Positions 10,003-18,914 of a DNA stretch of 41,560 bases are shown in pieces. Position 1 is the first letter of the stretch. The number at the start of each line of letters is the position of its first letter. The DNA comes from Chromatiaceae bacterium (GTDB lineage Bacteria > Pseudomonadota > Gammaproteobacteria > SZUA-140), in contig QIJH01000145.1 in NCBI GenBank assembly GCA_003232725.1, forward strand, positions 1-41,560, read 5' to 3'. A program made the translations under genes and the position numbers. The notes below the pieces were generated by a model. The model had not been told where the DNA came from. It ran no database searches and saw only the letters and a program-made list of their open reading frames with translations.

Positions 10003-13000
10003 ATGTCGGCTACGCAGTGCCAGCAAAAGATTTTTCAGTCGCGAGGCATCACCACTCGGTGGTTTTATGCGGTTCTGTTGTTATTCTCTGTTCCAGTTCA
10101 GACTGTTGCTGCACCGGATATTGAAGCCGCATTTCCTGCTGCAAGTAACCTGGTTACCAATGGTTCCGTGTTGACGAGCGCATCATTTGGTTCAAGTGCT
10201 GGTGAGGATACGGGGCATGGTGTGGCCATTGATGTGAACACGGCGCTGATTGATCCGGCTTTCCCAAAAGTGACGAATTCAGGTGGGACGGGACAGATCA
10301 ATGCCATTGTTGAAGATGGCCTGGGTGGCTGGGTGATTGGCGGCGATTTTACTCATGTGGGTGGGATTGCGTTAACAAATCTTGCCTATATTCAAGCGGA
10401 TTTAACGGTTAGTAGTGACTGGCGTCCAAATCCTGATGGTGTTGTACATGCATTGAAATTTCATACACGCGAAGCAGGCTTGCGCCTGCTGGTCGGCGGT
10501 AAGTTTACGGAGATACACGGTGAGCCACGTTCGTATTTTGCCGAACTGCACACTGGATCGATCTCGAAGCCGGTAACCACGCTTGATATAACGCTAAATC
10601 CGGGTGGATTTGTGTATGCAATAGAGACGATTGATGCTAACGATGAATTAGAAGATCGCCTAGTCTATATCGGCGGTGAGTTTACCATGGTTCAAGGCAC
10701 TGGGCCGCGTGATAGTAACGGAGATGGTCAATTAGATGTCGATATCGCGGGGCTGGTTGGCATTGATATGGACGGTGATGGCATCTTTGAAACAACAAAG
10801 ACAATTTTTGCGGATCTGATATTCGATATTGATGTGGATGGCGATGGCGATATTGATATTGATGTGAATGACGATGGCAATGTAGATCAAACGATTGATG
10901 TTAAATATGATCTTTCCGGGATCGCATTAGATACTCCATTCGAGCAAACATATCCGCTGGCAGGTGATGTACGGCAGGGTATCGCCTCCCTTGATTTAAA
11001 TCAAACAAGCAATGGCATGGTGGTGCGTGAATGGAACCCTAATGTTGATGGCCCGGTAAAGGTAATGGTGCTTGCAGGGGATCGTGGACGATTGTTTATT
11101 GGCGGTGATTTTGAGAACATTGCGGTTAATGTTCAAACGGGTGCGGCTAATGATGTTGCTAGGCAGAGCATTGCTGAACTTGATGTGACAACTGATATTA
11201 ATGTGTTAACGCCATGGAACCCTGGGGACCCTGGGGACCCTGGGGACCCTGGAGCAAAGGAAACGACAGAAATCAAAGCGATGTTGCTGCAAGAATTTAG
11301 CACAGGTGAGGCGACGGCAAACGAGACTGGCCTATTATATGTTGGCGGCGATTTTGAGCGTATCGGTGGACAGGATCGTGGTAACTTTGCAGTGCTTGAC
11401 ATCAGCTTAGCGGGTAATAATGCGACCTCATGGGATGTGGATTTCAGTAGCGGTGTAGTGACTTCACTGGCACAAACAAATGAAACGGTATATGTCGGGG
11501 GTGAGTTTTCAGCGGTCGAGGGTGATGTCGGTTTTGCTAATTTGGCTGGAGTCTTGACCGTGGATGGTACACTGAGAACTGGCTGGAATCCTAAGCCAAC
11601 CAATGGCCCTGTTATGGCACTTGCGGTTGTGCGCGAAGGGGATGTTTTGATTGCCGGTGGCAAGTTCACCTCCGTGGCGGACGAATCGCGCCTTTATATT
11701 GGCGGTGATTTTACCTATATCGGGCCGAGTACGGGCAGTGGGGTGGTAATAAACGATATTGGTAATGTGCAGCCTAGTTGGCCGGAGATTGATGGTGAGA
11801 TATACACAGCAATAAGCGATGGTGCTGATGGTTGGTATATTGGCGGTAATTTTTCTTATGTCAATAATATTCCGCGTAATAATGTTGCCAGAATAAATGC
11901 TGATAGAAGTGTCAATGTCTGGAATCCAGACGCAAATGGTACTGTTTACACATTAGCCGTTAGCGGTACAAATGTTGTTGCGGGCGGTGATTTTACCTCC
12001 ATCGGTGGCGAGCCAATCAGAAATTATATTGCGCAGCTTATTGGTACTGGTGTTGGTGCTGCTACTGACTGGGATCCCAATGCCAATGATGTCGTGCGGG
12101 CGATAACGGTTAATGGCGACAATGTTTATGTGGGTGGTGACTTTACACTCATTGGTAGCCAAACATCACAGCCAATAAGAAACCATGTTGCACATTTTGA
12201 TTTTTCGAATGCGGCTAATGACGACGTTGCTACTGACTGGAATCCAAATGCTAATGATATTGTTCGGTCATTAGCCGTGAGTGGTACTAATATAATTGTG
12301 GGCGGTGATTTTAGTTCCATCGGTGGCGCGCCAACAAGAAATTATATTGCAGAACTTGGTGGCGCTGCTGCGGGCGCTGCTACTAACTGGAACCCTAATG
12401 CCAATGATGTCGTGCGGGCGTTAGCCGTTAACGGTGCCGATGTATATGTGGGCGGTGACTTTACACGCATAGGTGGCCTGGATAGAAATCATATTGCATT
12501 GGTCGATAATGCAGGGGTGGTGAATGCCGACTGGGACCCCGATGCGGATGGCCGTGTTACCGCGTTAATGTTTAATGGTACAACGCTTTATGTGGGTGGT
12601 GATTTCACCTTTATAGGCCGATTGCTTCGTAATCGAGTGGCCGCTTTCACGGCAGGTAGTGATGTTGCCGAGAGCTGGAACCCTTCGGTTGGAAATACGG
12701 TGTATGCACTATCACCTGATAGTGCAACAAATATTTTTATTGGCGGGGCTTTTTCCTCTGTTGGCGGCGTTACTCGAGAGTATCTGGCTGCCATTGATTC
12801 GAGTACTGGTATTTTGAGTTCCAATTTCAATGTTGGGTCAGATGCGACGGTAAGAGATATGGCGTTAAGCGCAGATGGGGACACGCTTTATGTGGGCGGT
12901 GACTTTACCTCTGTGGGTGGTCAATCACGTAACCATATTGCTGCATTAAAGACGGCAACCGGTAGTGCCTGGGGGTGGGATCCTAATATAGATGGCAGTT

Positions 13001-14817
13001 CTTCGACGACAACAGTGCATGATATTGAACTCTCGCCGGATGAGGGCGTACTGTACGTGGCGGGTGAGTTTGAGACGATAGGTGGCACTGCGCGTAATAA
13101 CGTGGGGGCCATTGATGTGACGAGTGGTGGAGGTACTGAGTGGGATCCATCAGTGGGCGGGGTTGTTTATACGATTGCCCTAAATGACAATGCTCTATTT
13201 ATTGGTGGTGACTTTGCTAATATTAATACGAATGGCCAGAATATATTTCGCTCTCACTTGGCGGCGTTAAATACGGCTCAGGAGATAAACAATGCATTAG
13301 CCTGGGCGCCTGCTGTCGATGGCCCTGTGTATGGCATGGCGAATGCTGGTTCCACCCTCTATATTGGTGGCGACTTCCGCTTTATTAATGACGGCGGCCT
13401 TACTCAGGCGCGAGACTATCTTGCAGCCATTGATACCTCTGCTAATGCCTTTAACCTGCTCAGTTGGAAGCCGCTAGCAAATGGCAAGGTTGAGGCGATT
13501 GCCTTAACGAAAGATGCTGTTTTTGTGGGTGGTGATTTTACTGAAATTAATACTGTTTCACGTGAACGCTTGGCTGCACTCGATTTTGTTGATGGTGCAC
13601 CACTTTCGTGGTGGGATTTACGGGCAGACACAACCGTACGACATCTGGGTATTAATGGTGCGGATGAGCGAATGGTTATTGGGGGTGATTTTAAGCAGGT
13701 AACGGCGACCATCACGCCGATCACGCGCTACTTACGTGAGGGTTTGACGGCGGTGGATGTGGGGTTCCCTCGAGTGGTGACTAATCCGCCTGCGGGTGCA
13801 TATAAAGAGCTGTTAGAATCCGCCACATCAAATGATGTTACCGTGAGTTGTATCGATGTGCCAAGAGGGTGCAGTGGGCAAGCGGTGTATTACACCATTA
13901 ACAGTAATACAGCACCTGATTTTAGTGGCCCAGTACCATCACAGACAATTGATATTTCGTTTAACACAACACTTCAACTGATTGCCAGAGACGATGCGGG
14001 CAATCAATCTGAAATACAGACGATGCTTTATGTGATCGATGAGCAGCCTCCAGCAACAACTGCCTTACCTGCAGGCCTGCTGCCAGATGGAAAAATACTG
14101 AATCGCAATGATGACCTGGATATTGTATTGGACTGTGTTGATGTCGGTGGTGCAGGTTGCGCGGAAATCTATTATACGATTGATGGCACTGAGCCGACGG
14201 ATGCATCAACGGTTTACACGGGGCCGATTACCCTTAGTCAAAATACAACATTGAAGTATTTTGCATTTGATCAGGCGCGTAATAATGAACCAGATATCAA
14301 TGAAGAGCAGTATTGGCTTGATTTAGCTGCACCTACCGTGGTGTCTGAGCCGCCAACACAAGTATTTTATACTGAAGAACTTGAGTTGACGCTGTTATGT
14401 AGTGATGACACGGAAGTCACGCAGGCGTCCATTGGTGATATTCCTGATGCGAATAATCCACCGCAGCCAGATGATCCGCCGGTGACGGGAGAGGAGAGTG
14501 TTGATGAAAATGATAATGTGATAACAGGGTGTAGTGGGGTATATTATACGCTGGATAACTCAACACCAACCACCGCATCGATGCTCTACACGGGGCCGTT
14601 TCGCTTGTCAGATAGTACGGTGGTGAAATTCATCGCGCTAGATCGTATTGGTAATCAGTCGATACTCAAGCGCTCCAGTTATGTAAAAAATTATAGTGAC
14701 AATGTTGGCGCTATTGGGCCATTAGGTGGTGGTTTGTTGTTGCTATCATGGCTATGTTGGCGTTTTCATCGACACCATTTGGTGGGCCAGGAGTGTCGTG
14801 ACAGGGGATTGATATGA
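10003..14817 (+). CDS. Very large secreted DUF5122/delta-60-like beta-propeller repeat protein with chitobiase/HEX C-terminal-like repeats and a C-terminal membrane/sorting tail
   Basis: About 21 copies of a [LV][YF][VI]GG[DE]F[TS]xIGG motif alternating with 'RN.[IL]A.LD...W[ND]P[ND]..G.V'. Three 'C...YYT[IL]D...P....YTGP..L...T.[LV]K[FY][FI]A.D..GN' repeats. ATG at 10003 (SD-like AGGA upstream) yields a signal peptide ending TVAA; the track start at 9907 lacks one. Confidence 0.85.
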   Translation: MSATQCQQKIFQSRGITTRWFYAVLLLFSVPVQTVAAPDIEAAFPAASNLVTNGSVLTSASFGSSAGEDTGHGVAIDVNTALIDPAFPKVTNSGGTGQINAIVEDGLGGWVIGGDFTHVGGIALTNLAYIQADLTVSSDWRPNPDGVVHALKFHTREAGLRLLVGGKFTEIHGEPRSYFAELHTGSISKPVTTLDITLNPGGFVYAIETIDANDELEDRLVYIGGEFTMVQGTGPRDSNGDGQLDVDIAGLVGIDMDGDGIFETTKTIFADLIFDIDVDGDGDIDIDVNDDGNVDQTIDVKYDLSGIALDTPFEQTYPLAGDVRQGIASLDLNQTSNGMVVREWNPNVDGPVKVMVLAGDRGRLFIGGDFENIAVNVQTGAANDVARQSIAELDVTTDINVLTPWNPGDPGDPGDPGAKETTEIKAMLLQEFSTGEATANETGLLYVGGDFERIGGQDRGNFAVLDISLAGNNATSWDVDFSSGVVTSLAQTNETVYVGGEFSAVEGDVGFANLAGVLTVDGTLRTGWNPKPTNGPVMALAVVREGDVLIAGGKFTSVADESRLYIGGDFTYIGPSTGSGVVINDIGNVQPSWPEIDGEIYTAISDGADGWYIGGNFSYVNNIPRNNVARINADRSVNVWNPDANGTVYTLAVSGTNVVAGGDFTSIGGEPIRNYIAQLIGTGVGAATDWDPNANDVVRAITVNGDNVYVGGDFTLIGSQTSQPIRNHVAHFDFSNAANDDVATDWNPNANDIVRSLAVSGTNIIVGGDFSSIGGAPTRNYIAELGGAAAGAATNWNPNANDVVRALAVNGADVYVGGDFTRIGGLDRNHIALVDNAGVVNADWDPDADGRVTALMFNGTTLYVGGDFTFIGRLLRNRVAAFTAGSDVAESWNPSVGNTVYALSPDSATNIFIGGAFSSVGGVTREYLAAIDSSTGILSSNFNVGSDATVRDMALSADGDTLYVGGDFTSVGGQSRNHIAALKTATGSAWGWDPNIDGSSSTTTVHDIELSPDEGVLYVAGEFETIGGTARNNVGAIDVTSGGGTEWDPSVGGVVYTIALNDNALFIGGDFANINTNGQNIFRSHLAALNTAQEINNALAWAPAVDGPVYGMANAGSTLYIGGDFRFINDGGLTQARDYLAAIDTSANAFNLLSWKPLANGKVEAIALTKDAVFVGGDFTEINTVSRERLAALDFVDGAPLSWWDLRADTTVRHLGINGADERMVIGGDFKQVTATITPITRYLREGLTAVDVGFPRVVTNPPAGAYKELLESATSNDVTVSCIDVPRGCSGQAVYYTINSNTAPDFSGPVPSQTIDISFNTTLQLIARDDAGNQSEIQTMLYVIDEQPPATTALPAGLLPDGKILNRNDDLDIVLDCVDVGGAGCAEIYYTIDGTEPTDASTVYTGPITLSQNTTLKYFAFDQARNNEPDINEEQYWLDLAAPTVVSEPPTQVFYTEELELTLLCSDDTEVTQASIGDIPDANNPPQPDDPPVTGEESVDENDNVITGCSGVYYTLDNSTPTTASMLYTGPFRLSDSTVVKFIALDRIGNQSILKRSSYVKNYSDNVGAIGPLGGGLLLLSWLCWRFHRHHLVGQECRDRGLI
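10711..10905 (+). other. Ca-binding-like DxNxDGxxD repeat insertion inside a propeller repeat
   Basis: DSNGDGQLD...DMDGDGIFE...DVDGDGDIDID...DVNDDGNVD in the translated sequence. Confidence 0.65.
11217..11252 (+). repeat. 9-bp in-frame tandem repeat (ccctgggga)n encoding (G-D-P)n
   Basis: aaccctggggaccctggggaccctggggaccctgga encodes NPGDPGDPGDPG. Confidence 0.9.
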
Positions 14818-17800
14818 TGTTGTCATCGAATGTTCGCATGAAGAATTTATTGCTGCTGATGTTCATCTGTTTGTCATTAGTGTTCAGCGTGGTGCTGCAG
14901 GCTGCCACAGTTCCGCTGGATGGCACATGGCAGCCTAACGGCCCGGTTTATGCGGTTGAGATGGTGAAGGGTGACGGAGCCAATAGTGCTTTTATTGGCG
15001 GCGATTTTACCTATGTTGGCCCTGAGTCTGGCAGTGCCGTGGCGATTAGTTCAGAAGCGCCAAATCACACACTCTTTGATCTGACGTTTACTGGTTCTGG
15101 CGTTCACATTGCGATAGCATCCGCTAATGGTGGCTGGTATATCGGAGGTGATTTTACCCAGGTGATAGATAGTAGTGGTATTCATGAGCGTAATTATCTT
15201 GCTGAAATAGACGTCGATGGTAATGTGCTTGACTGGGATCCTGATGTTAATGGAATTGTTCGAACACTGTTGCTCGATATGGCAAATAGCACGCTGTATG
15301 TTGGCGGTGATTTTACGACAGTGAATGGTACAACAACGCGTAATCGGTTGGTGGCATTTGATACGTCTGATAATACTGTGATGAGCTGGAATCCAAATGC
15401 CAATGGTCCAGTGCATGCGATGGCATTGGATAGTACCAATGAGAGCCTTTATGTGGGCGGTGATTTTACAAACATTGGCAGCCAGGCGACACAGCCAACA
15501 AGAAATCGCATTGCACACTTTAATCTATTGATTGCGGGTAGTGAAGATGTCGCTTCTGGGTGGGATCCGAATGTTAATGAGATTGTTCGCACACTGCTAC
15601 TGGATGCGGTCAATGGCAGGCTTTATGCTGGCGGTGATTTTACGCAAGTGAATGGTGTGCTAGTGACACCACGTAATTATTTAGCGGCATTTGATACCAC
15701 AGAAAATATAAATAATGACCTGGATTGGCACCCGAATGCTAACGGTATTGTTCGTACGCTGGAATTATTAGGTAACTTTCTCTATATCGGCGGTGATTTT
15801 TCTACAATCAATGGCGCCAGCAGACCTGGTTTTGCTGTCAGCGATGTTTCTGATCTCTCTTCGGTTATGATTGTTGCCTGGAGTGGCAATAGGCTTCCTT
15901 TTACCGGTGCTGAGGAAGCAAGTATCCATGTGAGACAGATAATAGCTGTAGGTAGTTTGATCTATGTTGCTTCGAACGGAGAGCTTGATGCCGATGCATC
16001 TGATCGTGCGGTCTCTAGAGTGGCGGCGCTGAACCCAGCTACCGGCGCAGTCTCCTGGTCGACGGATACCAGTGGTGGGTTAATTAATACAATTGCCTTT
16101 GTCGATGATCAAATATTTGTCGCCGGAACGTTTGAATCTGGTGGTGGTCGTATTCGCAGTAATATTGCAGAACTGGATTTAAGTACGAGTACCTTGCGAG
16201 GTATGGCGACCGAGTGGGATGTGTTTGTTAATGGGCCTGTGTATAGCATTGCATCAACGAGTAACGGCCAGGGGATCTATATTGGCGGTCAATTCTCAAC
16301 ACCAAGAAATAATATTGCTTTACTAAGTGCCACTTCTAACAATGTTGCGCTCTGGAACCCATCGGTGACGGGTACAGATGCTAAAGTGAGGGCGATGGCA
16401 TTATCACCTGATGAGGAAACACTCTATGTGGGCGGATTGTTTTCGCACGTTACCACAATAAGTCGTAATAATATCGCGGAGTTGAATGCGCTTGTGACAG
16501 GTGTTGATGGGGAGGGTATTTTAAATACTGGCGGTAGTGCAATAGGGCAGTTTGATGGTGCGAATGGAGAGGTGTATGCATTGGCGGCCAGCAGTGATAA
16601 CGAGTTAGTTTTTGCTGGCGGTGCCTTTACGATTATTGGTGGGGATTTTAAGTCGAAAGTCGCTGCGTTAAGCGTTGCAAGCGGCAAGCCATTGTCTAAC
16701 GATGATTTTTGGGCAGTAACTGATGTCAATCAAGCAGTACGTACTCTGGCGCTGAGTAGTGATGACCGTGTGTTATATATGGGGGGGGAGTTTACATCAA
16801 TTCAAACTATTGATAAGGATGGTGTTTTTACCGAGAACACCAGCAATCGTATTGCCGTGCTAAAGATGCTGCCTTTTGATGTGCCTAACAATATTGATAA
16901 GTGGAGTCTGGATGTCGCTGTTGATCCAAATGTCACAGGCACAAGCGTCCATTCGCTGGCACTCTCTAGTGATGATCAAATGTTATGGCTGGGTGGGAAT
17001 TTTTCGAATATTATGGCTGCTGGAATTACAAGAAATCATGTGGCACGTTATAATTTGTCTGAGTCTTTATTGACTGAATGGAACCCTGATATCGCTGATA
17101 TCCCCGACAATAACCCAGTTGTTTATGCGGTGGAACGAAATACCGATGACTCTTTGATGATTGTTGGTGGTGGCTTTAATACTGTTGGCAGTAGCCCGGC
17201 TATTCCCCGCAATAATCTTACTATTTTTGATACGGCACGCCCTACCGTGACAAACCATGTTGTGGGTGGTTTTTACAATACTCCCTCATTGGATGTGATT
17301 CTTTCATGTACGCATAACAGCACCGCAGGGCCGTGCGAGATTTTTTACACGTTAGATGGTTTCGATCCAGAACAACTGACTGCTTTGTCAGTGCTCTATG
17401 TTCAGCCTCCCCCCGCGCCACCTGAGCCACCACCACCACCTAGAATTGATGTGATTGCAGCGGATGCTGAGGTGAAGTTTTTTGCAAAAGATGCACATGG
17501 CACGGTCAGTGAGATTAATTCAGCGAACTATGGCATTGATAATGAATACCCAACGACAACAGCGCAGCCAAACATTCTCTTGAAGGATATTTTACATGGA
17601 GATGGTTATATGGAAATTTCAAATACGGGGATCGAAATTGCGTTGGTATGTGAGGATAGTGGCGGTGCTAACTGTGGTAATACCTACTACACCACGGATG
17701 GTTCAGCACCAAACAAGGATGATGGTACGCTAAGTGACGGCGCGCAGCTATATGAATCACCGCTAACACCACAACAACTGTTGCCGCTTGGTTCTTACAC

Positions 17801-18881
17801 CTTGGATGATTTGGTGGGTAATGAGCAGGATGTTTTTGAGGAGATGACATTGGCTGATATTGTCTCCTCGGTCGAGGAAGCCAGAATTCGAATTGATTTA
17901 ACTAAATTTACATTAGCTGATATTCCCCCGGTGGCGGTTGCGCGTAATAGTATTGAGGTGGCACGTGTTCTTGAACATGTAGATTTAGCGGCGATCCGGA
18001 TTGATTCGATTCCAGGGAATATATTGGCGAATGTGGTGGCATCAGCTAATATCCCTGAAGGGGCCGAGACATTTGCAGATATTGATCCAGATAATCTGGA
18101 TCTGAATCAAATTACCCTCGGTTCAATTTCAAGGGAGGCCTACTCTTTGGCCGATATTCCAGCATCGGATACACCGCCGCCGACCTATATTACCGCTTCT
18201 CAGGTGCCGCTGATTCAGAGGGTGCCGGGTGGGGCGGATAATCGTATAGTGCTTGATGCGGTGCGTAAAAAGGAAATTACTTTAGAGCAGATCCCGGCTG
18301 AATTTATTCCGGGAACGCGTTTGTATGGCTTTATTGAGTTGCAGTTTTTCTCAATCGACAGGGCGGGTAATAGCGAGGCGCTCGCGCCTTCGCCTGATAC
18401 GGGTGTGAAACGTGAGATTTACTATGTGGATATCGGCGCGCCAGAAACACAGGCGACACCGAATACAGAGGGTAATGTATTTACCTCTGAAATCCATGTG
18501 GTACTGGAATGTTATGATTATGGAGATGTGCCATCTGGTTTTAGTGTTCTACCGACAGGCGTGACGACAGAGGCGACGGGTTCTGGCTGTAGAGAGGGCA
18601 GCACGTATTATACGATTGGTGGTGGGATACCAACACCATCTGAGGTGGGAACGGGTGGCGCAACACAGGTCTACAGCGGGCCGATTGCGATTTCATCAGC
18701 ATCGATATTGCGCTTTCTCTCTATTGATGAGCTGGGGAACGAAGAGATTTCTGGTTTTGAGGTTTACGCCTTTACCTTTAGTAGCGTGGCCCAGAGTGGG
18801 GTAGGGGCGAGCGGTTTTGCGGTGTGGTTGTTTGCACTATTCGGATTGCTAGTGCGTTGGCGTAGCATGCGGGCGACGTGA
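14814..18881 (+). CDS. Second large secreted DUF5122/delta-60-like beta-propeller repeat protein, paralog of the upstream gene
   Basis: ATGA overlap with the upstream stop; signal peptide (MKNLLLLMFICLSLVFSVVLQAA). About 13 xYxGGxF motifs, C-terminal YYT.DG...P repeats, and a terminal Gly/hydrophobic/basic tail (GVGASGFAVWLFALFGLLVRWRSMR). Confidence 0.85.
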   Translation: MMLSSNVRMKNLLLLMFICLSLVFSVVLQAATVPLDGTWQPNGPVYAVEMVKGDGANSAFIGGDFTYVGPESGSAVAISSEAPNHTLFDLTFTGSGVHIAIASANGGWYIGGDFTQVIDSSGIHERNYLAEIDVDGNVLDWDPDVNGIVRTLLLDMANSTLYVGGDFTTVNGTTTRNRLVAFDTSDNTVMSWNPNANGPVHAMALDSTNESLYVGGDFTNIGSQATQPTRNRIAHFNLLIAGSEDVASGWDPNVNEIVRTLLLDAVNGRLYAGGDFTQVNGVLVTPRNYLAAFDTTENINNDLDWHPNANGIVRTLELLGNFLYIGGDFSTINGASRPGFAVSDVSDLSSVMIVAWSGNRLPFTGAEEASIHVRQIIAVGSLIYVASNGELDADASDRAVSRVAALNPATGAVSWSTDTSGGLINTIAFVDDQIFVAGTFESGGGRIRSNIAELDLSTSTLRGMATEWDVFVNGPVYSIASTSNGQGIYIGGQFSTPRNNIALLSATSNNVALWNPSVTGTDAKVRAMALSPDEETLYVGGLFSHVTTISRNNIAELNALVTGVDGEGILNTGGSAIGQFDGANGEVYALAASSDNELVFAGGAFTIIGGDFKSKVAALSVASGKPLSNDDFWAVTDVNQAVRTLALSSDDRVLYMGGEFTSIQTIDKDGVFTENTSNRIAVLKMLPFDVPNNIDKWSLDVAVDPNVTGTSVHSLALSSDDQMLWLGGNFSNIMAAGITRNHVARYNLSESLLTEWNPDIADIPDNNPVVYAVERNTDDSLMIVGGGFNTVGSSPAIPRNNLTIFDTARPTVTNHVVGGFYNTPSLDVILSCTHNSTAGPCEIFYTLDGFDPEQLTALSVLYVQPPPAPPEPPPPPRIDVIAADAEVKFFAKDAHGTVSEINSANYGIDNEYPTTTAQPNILLKDILHGDGYMEISNTGIEIALVCEDSGGANCGNTYYTTDGSAPNKDDGTLSDGAQLYESPLTPQQLLPLGSYTLDDLVGNEQDVFEEMTLADIVSSVEEARIRIDLTKFTLADIPPVAVARNSIEVARVLEHVDLAAIRIDSIPGNILANVVASANIPEGAETFADIDPDNLDLNQITLGSISREAYSLADIPASDTPPPTYITASQVPLIQRVPGGADNRIVLDAVRKKEITLEQIPAEFIPGTRLYGFIELQFFSIDRAGNSEALAPSPDTGVKREIYYVDIGAPETQATPNTEGNVFTSEIHVVLECYDYGDVPSGFSVLPTGVTTEATGSGCREGSTYYTIGGGIPTPSEVGTGGATQVYSGPIAISSASILRFLSIDELGNEEISGFEVYAFTFSSVAQSGVGASGFAVWLFALFGLLVRWRSMRAT

Positions 18882-18914
18882 CATTAACGCTGCCCACACG
18901 CGAATCATCTCTTT

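Noticed and set aside
10300-17200. Repeated 'GGDF' strings resembling diguanylate cyclase GGDEF motifs
   Set aside because: The motif is a periodic beta-strand unit (LYVGGDFTxIGG) repeated many times with no other GGDEF-domain features, fitting DUF5122/delta-60-like repeats.
10300-17200. CRISPR-like periodic DNA repeats
   Set aside because: The periodicity is degenerate at DNA level, coding, and irregular in spacing. It reflects protein repeats, not identical repeats with unique spacers.
17404-17445. Proline-rich QPPPAPPEPPPPPR stretch as a distinct functional motif
   Set aside because: It sits in a loop of a chitobiase-C-like repeat and is probably just a low-complexity linker.
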